A stretch of DNA of 32,295 bases from positions 1 through 32,295 of the forward strand of contig CAMAFR010000031.1 of the NCBI GenBank assembly GCA_945833835.1, read 5' to 3'. The translations under genes and the position numbers were made by a program. The DNA comes from an uncultured Bacteroides sp. (GTDB lineage: Bacteria; Bacteroidota; Bacteroidia; Bacteroidales; Bacteroidaceae). Below the pieces are notes generated by a model. It ran no database searches, was not told the DNA's origin, and saw only the letters and a program-made list of their open reading frames with translations. Positions 8,967 through 16,925 of the stretch are shown here, piece by piece. How positions within the stretch are numbered: the stretch's first letter is position 1; each line of letters starts with the position of its first letter.

Positions 8967-10223
8967 TTATTTTATCCGGATGGAACGTCCGGCTCGTATG
9001 CTGTTGCCCTTGATGCCGTTGAGCCGCCGTAATTGGGCTACGCTGACACCGTATTTGGCGGCGATGCTGCCTAAGGTCTCTCCGTTGCGAATTTTGTGGT
9101 AGGTGGCTTTTCCCGATGTGTTGCGGGTGTTGTCCTTGACTGATACGGTCGTGCGGCGTCCGATGTAGGTGTCGGCCTTGTAACTATAGATGCTGTCTTC
9201 GCGGTCAATAAAGGTGCTCACTGACGGGGTCGGGAGCCGCAAGGCGTATGTCCCTTCGTTGCCGGGGATGATGTCTTTCTTGAATTCAGGATTCAGGGCG
9301 CGGAGCTGGTCGATGTGGAGGTTGCATACGGCAGCCACCTGCTGCAGGCTCAGTGGCCGGGAGATGTGCAGCGTGTCGGTACTTTCGGGCATGTTCATGT
9401 CCATCGGACTGATGTTATGCTCGCAGTAATAGTTCATGATATAGTTGGCGGCAATGAAAGCGGGCACATAGCCGCGGGTGGTGGCGGGCAGATAGTTATA
9501 GAGTGCCCAGAAGTCTTTCTCACCTCCGGCGCGGCGGATGGCTTTGTTGATGAGGCCCGGTCCGCAGTTGTAGGCGGCAATGACGAGGTTCCAGTCGTGA
9601 TAGATGTCATAAAGGTCTTTCAGATAGCGTGCGGCGGCCCGGGTGGATTTGACCGGATCCCGCCGTTCATCCACCAGTGAGGTGGTTTTCAGCCCATAGA
9701 CTTTTCCGGTGGGCAGCATGAACTGCCAGAGTCCGACGGCACCCTGCGGTGAGCTGGCCAGCGGATTCAGGGCCGATTCGATGACGGGCAGGTATTTCAG
9801 TTCCAGCGGCAGGTCGTACAGGTCGAGGGCTTCCTCAAAGATGGGCATATACAGGTTGTAGGCACTGACCATAAAAGCCACTTTCTGGCGCAGGCGGGTG
9901 GCGTACATTTCGATGAACTCGCGGACGATTTCGTTGTAGGGCATTTCTATCAGGGCGGGCAGCCGCTTCAGGCGGTCCATGTAGACGGAGTCGCTTACGG
10001 TGGGGTTGGAGGCAGTCGCCGTGCAGTTCTCTCCCCAGTCGATATAGTTTCTGGAAATCCAGTCCAGGTAAAGACTGTCTGTTTCGGAGAGCATGCCTTC
10101 GGGCAGTCCGATGACCTCTTCCATGCCCGATGCGGTTTTGACGGTGATGCTTTTTTGTTGTCGCTGTGCCCAGATCGGCGAGAGGCTTACTGTGGCGACG
10201 AGTACGGTGATAAGTTTTTTCAT
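8967..10223 (-). CDS. MltD-like lytic transglycosylase with LysM domain
   Basis: A periplasmic murein lytic transglycosylase that cleaves the glycan strand to form anhydro-muropeptides. A signal peptide covers about residues 1-19 (cleavage near SPIWAQ). The SLT (family 1) domain spans about 125-270 with the catalytic glutamate in LPVIES (E149), the conserved QGAVGLWQFMLPTG (160-173) and AAYNCGPG (216-223). A region with some LysM-like character (about 285-340) precedes one clear C-terminal LysM (about 375-417) that would bind peptidoglycan. The total of 418 residues fits a Bacteroidales MltD. It sits 4 nt after the DUF5683 gene in the par operon, so chromosome segregation and cell-wall genes are likely expressed together. 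Confidence 0.95.
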   Translation of the reverse strand: MKKLITVLVATVSLSPIWAQRQQKSITVKTASGMEEVIGLPEGMLSETDSLYLDWISRNYIDWGENCTATASNPTVSDSVYMDRLKRLPALIEMPYNEIVREFIEMYATRLRQKVAFMVSAYNLYMPIFEEALDLYDLPLELKYLPVIESALNPLASSPQGAVGLWQFMLPTGKVYGLKTTSLVDERRDPVKSTRAAARYLKDLYDIYHDWNLVIAAYNCGPGLINKAIRRAGGEKDFWALYNYLPATTRGYVPAFIAANYIMNYYCEHNISPMDMNMPESTDTLHISRPLSLQQVAAVCNLHIDQLRALNPEFKKDIIPGNEGTYALRLPTPSVSTFIDREDSIYSYKADTYIGRRTTVSVKDNTRNTSGKATYHKIRNGETLGSIAAKYGVSVAQLRRLNGIKGNSIRAGRSIRIK

Positions 10224-10227
10224 GGCG

Positions 10228-11025
10228 TTAAAAAAATATGCTGCATTGCAGTCCCACGGCTTGTGGCCGGTGACGGAAATCGTCGTTGAATACAGCGGGT
10301 TCCACTTTCATTCCCAAATCCTTTGTGATGTCGAAGTTCGAGAGTTCGGCATCTACATAGGCATCGATGACAGAGAGCAGATAAACGCCGATAAAGGCGA
10401 AAATGCTCAGGTCACGTTGACGCCGGTACATGTCTTTTCGTTTTTTGAACAGTTCTTGGTAGTAGCTCTGGCGGGCTTTCACCTGCTCTTGCGTGTAGCC
10501 TGCGGGCAGGAAGTCCATATAGCTGTTGTTGTTGGGATTGTCACTCATAATGTCCTGATAGGCCTGCGAGTAGTCTTTGTACATGTTGCCGTTCCAGCTC
10601 AGTGCATAGGCGCAGCCCACGAAGCCACCGTAGATGATGGGTAGCTTCCAGTACTTACGGTTGTAGATTTGTCCGGCACCAGGGAAAGCCAAAGCCAGCC
10701 ATACCGATCGGTTGGGTGTCGGCATCCATTGCTTTTTCGTTTTCTTTTCAGCTTTGGCCATTTGCAGCTGGATGGAGTCGTTTTGCCGGAACAAAGCGGC
10801 CGTATCTACCGGGGCTTCCAGCTGGAGTGTCGGGGAAGCCGTCCGGACCGTATCCTGTTGCAGGACCAGACTGTCGGCATAGTGGCGGGCACGGAGTGAG
10901 TCGGCATTCAGGAGGCCGTCGCGGTGGTGTTGTGCCCGTTGGGCATGCAGGACTGCACCGTTTCCTGCCAGCAGGCAGAAAAGCGTCACGATACGAATCA
11001 GGTATGTCGCAAAATATCCTTTCAA
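10228..11025 (-). CDS. DUF5683 membrane protein, unknown function
   Basis: A 265-residue protein of the DUF5683 type found in Bacteroidales par operons; the function is not known. A signal peptide-like segment (about 1-29, ending VLHAQ) is followed by a polar linker (about 30-100) and then the conserved region with P-x-x-R-S-V-W-L-A-L-A-F-P-G-A-G-Q-I-Y-N (about 104-121) and hydrophobic segments (about 106-141 and 206-222). That stretch resembles small integral-membrane modules with a GxGQxYNR signature. The start codon appears to be TTG (11023-11025), two bases after the parB stop, because no ATG lies upstream and the signal peptide begins directly there. Tight spacing to parB and mltD implies coupled translation. 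Confidence 0.82.
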   Translation of the reverse strand: MKGYFATYLIRIVTLFCLLAGNGAVLHAQRAQHHRDGLLNADSLRARHYADSLVLQQDTVRTASPTLQLEAPVDTAALFRQNDSIQLQMAKAEKKTKKQWMPTPNRSVWLALAFPGAGQIYNRKYWKLPIIYGGFVGCAYALSWNGNMYKDYSQAYQDIMSDNPNNNSYMDFLPAGYTQEQVKARQSYYQELFKKRKDMYRRQRDLSIFAFIGVYLLSVIDAYVDAELSNFDITKDLGMKVEPAVFNDDFRHRPQAVGLQCSIFF

Positions 11026-11027
11026 GG

Positions 11028-11936
11028 TCAGATGTTGTTTGGTTCGGTTGGCTTCAGTGTATCCAGTATTTCCATGATGCGTTCCAAATCAGCCTCGTTA
11101 CTGAACGGAATGCTGATTTTCCCCTTGCCTTTGTCGCTGCATGACAGCTGTACTTTTGTTCCGAAGAAGCTGCACAGATGGTTTTGGAGCAAGGTGTATT
11201 CTTCGGAAAGCTTGGCTCCCTTAGGGACGATTTTCTTTCCGCCCGATGCCACGCTTTCTCCTTGCGTGAGGGCTTTTACCATCTCTTCCACTTTGCGTAC
11301 GGAATAGCCGTGCTCTACGGTTTCGTTGAAGATGGCAATCTGCGCTTTCGCATCGTCCAAGGCCAGGAGCGCCCGTGCGTGCCCCATGTCAATGTCTTTG
11401 TTTTTTAAAGCCATCTGTATGGGTGCAGGCAGTTTCAGCAGTCGTAGGTAGTTGGCGATGGTGGTGCGTTTCTTGCCTACCCGTTCGCTCAGCCGTTCCT
11501 GTGTCAGGTTGTATTGTTCTATCAAGTGCTGGTAGGCAAGGGCTATCTCCAGCGAGTTGAGGTCTTCGCGCTGTATGTTTTCGATGAGCGCCATTTCCAT
11601 GACATTTTCATCGTCTGCCGTACGGATATAGGCGGGGATGGTGGTCAGTCCGGCCAGTTGTGAGGCACGGAATCTCCGTTCGCCTGCGATGATCTGGTAC
11701 GAGTCTTCCGTCATCTGGCGGAGGGTGACGGGTTGGATGATACCGATTTCTGCGATGGAGTCAGCAAGTTCTTGCAAAGCAATCGGATCAAAGTCACGAC
11801 GCGGTTGGTTAGGATTGACGGAAATCTTGTCCAGCTCTATCTCATTGATGGAGGAAGAGCCTGAAGTGGTCACCTCTTCGGTGGAAATCAGCGCATCCAG
11901 TCCGCGTCCCAATGCAAATTTCTTCTGTACTGCCAT
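11028..11936 (-). CDS. parB: ParB chromosome-partitioning protein
   Basis: A CTP-dependent clamp that loads on parS sites near the origin and works with ParA and SMC in chromosome segregation. At 302 residues it has the N-terminal ParA-interacting peptide (about 1-20, KKFALGRGLDALI), the ParB/Srx CTPase domain (about 30-125) with GERRFRAS (85-92) and ENIQR (119-123), a helix-turn-helix DNA-binding region (about 135-200) and a C-terminal dimerisation segment (about 255-300). It starts 5 nt after the parA stop. I looked for the canonical parS palindrome in the window and did not find one. Confidence 0.97.
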   Translation of the reverse strand: MAVQKKFALGRGLDALISTEEVTTSGSSSINEIELDKISVNPNQPRRDFDPIALQELADSIAEIGIIQPVTLRQMTEDSYQIIAGERRFRASQLAGLTTIPAYIRTADDENVMEMALIENIQREDLNSLEIALAYQHLIEQYNLTQERLSERVGKKRTTIANYLRLLKLPAPIQMALKNKDIDMGHARALLALDDAKAQIAIFNETVEHGYSVRKVEEMVKALTQGESVASGGKKIVPKGAKLSEEYTLLQNHLCSFFGTKVQLSCSDKGKGKISIPFSNEADLERIMEILDTLKPTEPNNI

Positions 11937-11941
11937 ACTGC

Positions 11942-12709
11942 TTACATTCTGTTTTTGGTGATTATTTCGTTGGCCAAAGCCAAGTGGTTTTTGGCCCCTG
12001 TCGAGTCGGCATCGTACAAAATGGCGGGAATGCCGTGGCTCGGAGCCTCGCTCAGTTTCACGTTACGCTGTATGATGGTCTTGAAGACCAGCTCCTGGAA
12101 GTGTCGTTTCACCTCGTCATAGATTTGGTTGGCCAGGCGCAGACGGGAGTCGAACATGGTCAGCAGAAAACCCTCTATTTCCAGTCCCGGATTGAGTTTG
12201 GTCTTGATGATTTTGATGGTGTTCAGCAGCTTGCTGATGCCTTCGAGGGCAAAATACTCGCATTGCACGGGGATGATGACCGAGTCGGCCGCCGTCAGTG
12301 CGTTGATGGTAATCAACCCCAGTGACGGTGAACAGTCTATCAGGATATAGTCGTATTCGTTTGCCATCGGTTCCAGGGCTTGCTTCATGATTTTTTCCCG
12401 GTTGTCGAGATTCAGCATCTCTATCTCCGCTCCCACCAGATCAATGTGTGAGGGGATGATATCCAGTCCGTCAATATCAGTGGTATAGATGGCCTCTCGG
12501 ATATCTTTCCGGTTGATGAGGCATTCATAAATAGAACAGTCTATTTCTTTCAAATCCACTCCCAAGCCCGATGAAGCGTTGGCCTGCGGGTCCGCATCGA
12601 CTACCAGCACTTTTTTCTCGAGAGTCGCTAACGAAGCAGCCAGATTGATGGTGGTGGTAGTCTTGCCGACTCCACCTTTCTGGTTGGCTAAAGCAATAAT
12701 TTTTCCCAT
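11942..12709 (-). CDS. parA: ParA chromosome-partitioning ATPase (Soj type)
   Basis: A 255-residue deviant Walker ATPase that positions chromosome origins by cycling on the nucleoid with ParB. The deviant Walker A motif KGGVGKTTT (11-19) includes the signature lysine, the switch I region follows with DADPQAN (38-44), and Walker B is in DYILIDCSPSLG (about 119-130). There is no N-terminal DNA-binding extension, so it is the short chromosomal form rather than the long plasmid form. It is the first gene of the parA-parB-DUF5683-mltD-relA run. A TATCTTTG box on the minus strand at 12829-12836 is the likely promoter, giving a leader of roughly 110 nt. Confidence 0.97.
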   Translation of the reverse strand: MGKIIALANQKGGVGKTTTTINLAASLATLEKKVLVVDADPQANASSGLGVDLKEIDCSIYECLINRKDIREAIYTTDIDGLDIIPSHIDLVGAEIEMLNLDNREKIMKQALEPMANEYDYILIDCSPSLGLITINALTAADSVIIPVQCEYFALEGISKLLNTIKIIKTKLNPGLEIEGFLLTMFDSRLRLANQIYDEVKRHFQELVFKTIIQRNVKLSEAPSHGIPAILYDADSTGAKNHLALANEIITKNRM

Positions 12710-12828
12710 ATACGTCAGTTTATTCTTGTGCGAAGTAACGAATAATCAATGAAAACAGGGGTCTAAAGCAGGGACCATTTGCCTGAAATGTTGATAACTC
12801 GCCTTATCTGTTAATAACTCCACCGGAC

Positions 12829-12836
12829 AAAGATAG
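12829..12836 (-). promoter_or_regulatory. -7 box for the parA operon
   Basis: Reads TATCTTTG on the minus strand, matching TAnnTTTG. No consensus TTTG is found 19-21 nt upstream. The predicted leader to the parA ATG is about 110 nt. Confidence 0.45.
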
Positions 12837-12848
12837 GCAATATTTTTG

Positions 12849-12900
12849 TTTGCAGACAGAAAACAATCAATTCTTTGCCCTTAATTCTTTTTGCAGACAG
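12849..12900. repeat. Direct repeat pair in the parA-surE divergent promoter region
   Basis: The 11-mer TTTGCAGACAG occurs at 12849-12859 and 12890-12900, 41 bp apart (about four helical turns, so on the same DNA face). It sits between the -7 box of parA and that of surE, a placement suited to a regulator, but chance or promoter TTTG elements could also explain it. Confidence 0.35.
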
Positions 12901-12923
12901 CATCGGTGTCCGGATGTTTTTCT

Positions 12924-12931
12924 TACCTTTG
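12924..12931 (+). promoter_or_regulatory. -7 box for surE-lpxB
   Basis: TACCTTTG is a strong match to TAnnTTTG, 27 nt before the surE ATG at 12959. No TTTG lies at the usual distance upstream. A second TAnnTTTG-like box is at 12841-12848. Confidence 0.5.
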
Positions 12932-12958
12932 CCCCACCTAAACATACGGAAATTGAAT

Positions 12959-13726
12959 ATGAGTGATAGAAGACCTTTGTTACTGTTGTCAAATGATGAC
13001 GGTGTCGATGCGAAAGGCATTGGGGAACTCATGCAGGTGCTGCGCCCTATGGCCGATTTGGTGGTAATGGCTCCCGATGGTCCCCGATCAGGAGCTTCGT
13101 GTGCCATTACGAGTGAGCACCCTTTGCATTATCAGCTGGTAAGGAAAGAACCGGGATTGACGGTGTACCGGTGTAACGGGACACCGGTGGATTGTGTGAA
13201 GTTGGCCCTGCATGTGCTGGAAGACCGTTTGCCGGATATGGTGATAGGCGGCATCAACCATGGTGATAACTCGTCGGTCAACGTTCATTATTCGGGGACG
13301 ATGGGAGTGGTGATAGAGGGTTGCCTCAAAGGAATTCCTTCGGTGGGATTCTCGTTGTGCAACCATGATCCGAATGCGGACTTCACGCCTTGCCTGCCGT
13401 ATGTGGAGGCCATTGTCAGGAAAGTGTTGGAGAAAGGGTTGCCTGCAGGAACGTGTCTGAACGTGAACTTCCCTGATGTGACGGAGCTGAAAGGAATACG
13501 CGTCTGCCGGCAGACCAAGGGTACGTGGCGCAGTGAGTTTGTGCGGGCCGACCATCCAAGAGGCGGACAGTATTTCTGGCTCACGGGCCGTTATGAGAAC
13601 CATGAACCTGATAATGAGCAGACGGATCACTGGGCATTGGACAATGGGTATGCGGCCATTACGCCTACCCAGATTGACATGACGGCCTATGGCCTGATGA
13701 AGGAACTGGAAGGCTGGTCGGTATGA
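12959..13726 (+). CDS. surE: 5'/3'-nucleotidase SurE
   Basis: A cytoplasmic metal-dependent phosphatase that hydrolyses nucleoside 5'- and 3'-monophosphates. The start is set at ATG 12959, just after the predicted promoter; the frame is open upstream but that stretch would not be transcribed. The 255-residue product shows the SurE signature SNDDG (11-15) near the N-terminus with metal-binding Asp residues, the GPRSGAS loop (about 41-47), and GGINHGDN (97-104) followed by [11 protein letters not shown]. Length and motifs are normal. Its stop overlaps the lpxB start in ATGA, so the two are translationally coupled, a common arrangement in Bacteroidales. Confidence 0.96.
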   Translation: MSDRRPLLLLSNDDGVDAKGIGELMQVLRPMADLVVMAPDGPRSGASCAITSEHPLHYQLVRKEPGLTVYRCNGTPVDCVKLALHVLEDRLPDMVIGGINHGDNSSVNVHYSGTMGVVIEGCLKGIPSVGFSLCNHDPNADFTPCLPYVEAIVRKVLEKGLPAGTCLNVNFPDVTELKGIRVCRQTKGTWRSEFVRADHPRGGQYFWLTGRYENHEPDNEQTDHWALDNGYAAITPTQIDMTAYGLMKELEGWSV

Positions 13727-14862
13727 AATATTATCTGATTGTCGGCGAAGCATCGGGTGACCTGCATGCCTCGAACCTGATGAGGGCCTTGCGGGAGGAA
13801 GATCCGGCTGCTGAGTTCCGTTTTCTGGGAGGGGATTTGATGGCGAAGGTGGCGGGTTGCGCTCCGGTGAAGCATTATCGCGAGATGGCCTATATGGGCT
13901 TCATTCCCGTGTTGTTGCACCTGCGTACCATCTTCCGCAACATGAATGAGTGTCAGAAAGATATTGCGTCCTGGCATCCGGATGTGTTGATTCTGGTGGA
14001 TTATCCGGGTTTCAACCTGAAGATGGCCCGATGGGTAAAGCGGCACCTGTCCCTCCCTGTGTATTATTATATCTCGCCCAAGATTTGGGCCTGGAAGGAA
14101 TACCGCATCAAGAACATTCGTCGGGATGTGGACGAACTGTTTTCCATCCTTCCCTTCGAAGTGGATTTTTTCAAAAGCCATCATTACAAGATACACTATG
14201 TGGGCAATCCCTGTGTGGATGCGGTGGAGGCTTTCCGCCGCGAACACCCTGCTGACCGAAAAGCGTTTGCCCGAGAAGTGGGTATAGATCCGGAACGTCC
14301 TGTCATTGCCTTGTTGGCCGGGAGCCGCCGACAGGAAATCAAGGACAACCTACCCCTCATGGTCCAGGCGGCCCGTGAGGTAGAAGGATACCAGCGGATA
14401 GTGGCCGGTGCGCCGGGCATAGACCCTTCTTATTACCGGCAGTTTGTGGACGAAGGGACAAAAATCGTGTTCGGACAGACGTATGCGCTGTTGCAACAGG
14501 CCGAAGCGGCACTGGTCACATCGGGTACCGCTACGCTGGAAACCGCTTTGTTCAAGGTACCCCAAGTTGTCTGTTATTATATACCGTGGGGAAAGTTGGT
14601 GTCAGGGTTGCGTCGTTGTCTCCTCAAGGTAGACTATATTTCGTTGGTCAATCTGATTGCCGGTAAGGAGGTGGTGACGGAACTGGTGGCAGACGGCATG
14701 ACTGTTGGCCGTTTGAGACGCGAACTTCAGGAGATAGTGAAAGGCGGCAGCCGCCGTCATCGGCAGTTGGAGGACTATGACCGGTTGCTCCAACGTCTGG
14801 GTGCGCCGGGAGCCTCCCGCCGGGCGGCCCGCCAGATGGTGGAATGTCTGCAGAGGTCATAA
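13723..14862 (+). CDS. lpxB: Lipid-A-disaccharide synthase
   Basis: A GT-B family glycosyltransferase (GT19) that joins UDP-2,3-diacylglucosamine and lipid X to make the lipid A disaccharide at the inner face of the inner membrane. The 379 residues contain the N-terminal GEASGD (8-13), FLGGDLM (34-40), the membrane-associated [11 protein letters not shown] segment (about 57-67), VDYPGFNLK (92-100), ISPKIWAW (117-124) and, in the nucleotide-binding half, [10 protein letters not shown] and the VTSGTATLE sequence. All are typical of LpxB. The start overlaps the surE stop (ATGA). Its presence shows a Gram-negative outer membrane with lipid A. Confidence 0.97.
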   Translation: MKYYLIVGEASGDLHASNLMRALREEDPAAEFRFLGGDLMAKVAGCAPVKHYREMAYMGFIPVLLHLRTIFRNMNECQKDIASWHPDVLILVDYPGFNLKMARWVKRHLSLPVYYYISPKIWAWKEYRIKNIRRDVDELFSILPFEVDFFKSHHYKIHYVGNPCVDAVEAFRREHPADRKAFAREVGIDPERPVIALLAGSRRQEIKDNLPLMVQAAREVEGYQRIVAGAPGIDPSYYRQFVDEGTKIVFGQTYALLQQAEAALVTSGTATLETALFKVPQVVCYYIPWGKLVSGLRRCLLKVDYISLVNLIAGKEVVTELVADGMTVGRLRRELQEIVKGGSRRHRQLEDYDRLLQRLGAPGASRRAARQMVECLQRS

Positions 14863-14883
14863 AAAAAAGAGAAAGCCCCCAAT

Positions 14884-15948
14884 ATGAATGACAGATTATA
14901 TACAGCAATGAGTATAAAAGAGCAGACGCGGGATTTATGGAAAATATGCTTCGATGATTCGGAAGCATTCGTGGATATGTATTTCGCTTGCCGCTATGCC
15001 GACCGTATCAACAAGGTGTTGATGGAGGAAGAACGGGTGGTGTCGGCGTGTCAGCTGATACCTTATACATTGAGTTTTGGACCGAACAGCAAAATTCCGA
15101 TAGCCTATGTATCAGGAGCCTGTACACACCCTGCATATCGGAAGCAGGGACGTATGCGGCAACTGCTGGCTGCGGCCCATCAGGAACTGTTCGACCAATC
15201 TGTTTGTTTTAGTACACTCATTCCTGCATCGGCTTCTTTGAGGGAGTATTATGGACGGTCTGGCTATACCTCCTGTTTTTGTTATGACATCCGTCAGTTG
15301 GCTACCACAGACCGTCATGCCGGACAGCAAGGCCGAATGGCCGCTTTGGAAGTACATCCCCTTCCTTTGCAAGATCCCCTGGATGTGGCTGCCTGTGCAT
15401 TTTTCCAAGAGCGAATGGGCAGTCGTCTTTGCTGCATACAACATACAGAAGCAGACTTGCAGGTGGTCCGGAAGGATCTGGCGTTAGAAGGAGGAAGTCT
15501 GTATGAACTGGCAGCAGACGGTATCCGGGTGGGGTTGGCATTTTGCCGTCCGGCTGACACCGGTGTTCTGCATGTGGACGAATTGTTGCTGGCCGATGGT
15601 TGGGAAGTCGATGAGGTATTGCTCCGTCTGGGAGAACTCGTTGGAGTATCGTCAGTGTGCTGCCAGTTGCCGCCTGTCAAGGGAATGCATGAATTGGGGA
15701 TGGCCCGGGTCATCTGTGTGGAGGCAGCCCTGCGTCATTTTGCACGTCTGCATTCGTCTGAAAGCTTCTTCATTCAGGTAGTGGGCGACGAAGACCTGCC
15801 CGATAACAATGACTATTACCAGTTGAGTGGTGGCGGCTGTCGGCGTGGCTTTCGTTCATCGGTGGTCTATACGGTCTTTACCATCCCCCGGCTGACCCGC
15901 TTCTTGTTCAGCGGCCTGCATCCCTACATGAGTCTGATGCTGAATTGA
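14884..15948 (+). CDS. GNAT-family N-acetyltransferase, Eis-like two-domain type
   Basis: A predicted acetyl-CoA-dependent acetyltransferase of 354 residues; the acceptor is unknown. The N-terminal GNAT fold runs from about 10 to 150, with a beta-strand ending in YVSGACTHPAYRKQGRM (about 75-91). The RKQGRM piece is the acetyl-CoA pyrophosphate loop (Q/R-x-x-G-x-G/A-like). A second half (about 180-350), with a C-terminal sterol-carrier-like appearance, resembles Eis-type proteins. The first ATG (14884) is used; a second in-frame ATG at 14911 (MSIKEQ) is also plausible. It follows lpxB by 21 nt with no terminator, so it may be in the surE-lpxB transcript. It converges on cdsA. Confidence 0.85.
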   Translation: MNDRLYTAMSIKEQTRDLWKICFDDSEAFVDMYFACRYADRINKVLMEEERVVSACQLIPYTLSFGPNSKIPIAYVSGACTHPAYRKQGRMRQLLAAAHQELFDQSVCFSTLIPASASLREYYGRSGYTSCFCYDIRQLATTDRHAGQQGRMAALEVHPLPLQDPLDVAACAFFQERMGSRLCCIQHTEADLQVVRKDLALEGGSLYELAADGIRVGLAFCRPADTGVLHVDELLLADGWEVDEVLLRLGELVGVSSVCCQLPPVKGMHELGMARVICVEAALRHFARLHSSESFFIQVVGDEDLPDNNDYYQLSGGGCRRGFRSSVVYTVFTIPRLTRFLFSGLHPYMSLMLN

Positions 15949-15980
15949 AGGCAGTCGTCGGGTGTGCCGGGGGCATTGGT

Positions 15981-16817
15981 TCAGATGCGTATCAGGAAAA
16001 GATACACCACTGCGGCAGGTACAGCCAGCAGGGTACTGTCAAAGCGGTCGAGCATCCCTCCATGTCCCGGTAGAATGTTGCCGGAATCCTTGATGCCCAG
16101 TGTGCGTTTCAGCAGTGATTCGCAGAGGTCGCCCCATGTTCCGAAGACCACGACGGTCAGTCCCAATCCTATCCATTCGGTCAGGGAAAGTAATGGGAAG
16201 TAACGGCTCATGATGACGGCTGCTATAGTACTGAAGACAGCCCCTCCGATAGAGCCTTCCCATGATTTCTTGGGAGAGATGCGTTCAAAAAGCCGGTGGC
16301 GTCCGAAGAGCATCCCGGTACAATAGGCTCCTGAGTCATTTACCCAGGTGAAGATGAAGATAGAGAGAGGCAGAATCGGACTATATTGTGGCAGCCCGTC
16401 AATGTCTGTCGTATGGTAGGCCAGTACGTTGAGCAGCGAAAACGACAGGGCGATATAGACCTGGCTCATCATCCCGTAGGCCCAATTCTGGATGGGGTCT
16501 TTCTGCTTTTTATAGAGTTCGCTGACGAGCAGGTAGATGATCAGGAACAAGTAGGGGACAAACACTTCGGTCCGGTGGGGGAAGCTGCTGGCGTAGGAGA
16601 AACTCAGAAAGAGGAATACACCGGCCAGGAGGCATATAGATTTGTTCATCTGGACATGACCGCTACGGTTGACCAATGATCCGAATTCGTGGACAGTCAG
16701 TGCGGTAATCAGCGCAAACAAAAGGGTGAAGCTCAGCGGACCTCCCAGAATGCAGCCTACCAAGACAGCTACAAACAAGACTCCGGTGATGGTGCGTAGG
16801 ATAAAGTTACTTTTCAC
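15981..16817 (-). CDS. cdsA: Phosphatidate cytidylyltransferase
   Basis: An inner-membrane enzyme that turns phosphatidic acid and CTP into CDP-diacylglycerol, the branch point for phospholipid synthesis. The 278-residue protein is almost entirely hydrophobic, with about eight membrane segments. The diagnostic CDP-diglyceride synthase signature lies near the C-terminus (about 234-261), S-x-x-K-R followed by KDSGNILPGHGGMLDRFD. The start codon is GTG (16815-16817), with no better ATG nearby. It lies downstream of ftsH on the same strand, separated by 108 bp containing a hairpin (16865-16902). Confidence 0.96.
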   Translation of the reverse strand: MKSNFILRTITGVLFVAVLVGCILGGPLSFTLLFALITALTVHEFGSLVNRSGHVQMNKSICLLAGVFLFLSFSYASSFPHRTEVFVPYLFLIIYLLVSELYKKQKDPIQNWAYGMMSQVYIALSFSLLNVLAYHTTDIDGLPQYSPILPLSIFIFTWVNDSGAYCTGMLFGRHRLFERISPKKSWEGSIGGAVFSTIAAVIMSRYFPLLSLTEWIGLGLTVVVFGTWGDLCESLLKRTLGIKDSGNILPGHGGMLDRFDSTLLAVPAAVVYLFLIRI

Positions 16818-16864
16818 GGCATTAAATATTTATAGGTTATACGAATTATCTTGAATGGCAGAAG

Positions 16865-16902
16865 GCAGCGGATGTGGATGGTTTCATGGCCACACCCGCT
16901 GC
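16865..16902 (-). promoter_or_regulatory. Hairpin between ftsH and cdsA
   Basis: A 12-bp stem with a single A-C mismatch (16865-16877 with 16890-16902) and a 12-nt loop starts about 24 bases past the ftsH stop. There is no U-tract, so it is more likely a pause, partial attenuator or RNA-processing/stability element than a full terminator, and cdsA could still be read from the ftsH transcript. Confidence 0.4.
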
Positions 16903-16925
16903 TTCCCTTCGTCCGGTTGTGCGTT

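Noticed and set aside
11028..12709. parS centromere site within or near the par genes
   Set aside because: No sequence close to the canonical 16-bp parS palindrome was found by eye here or at the few CACGTG hexamers noticed elsewhere (for example near 4360 and 31185).
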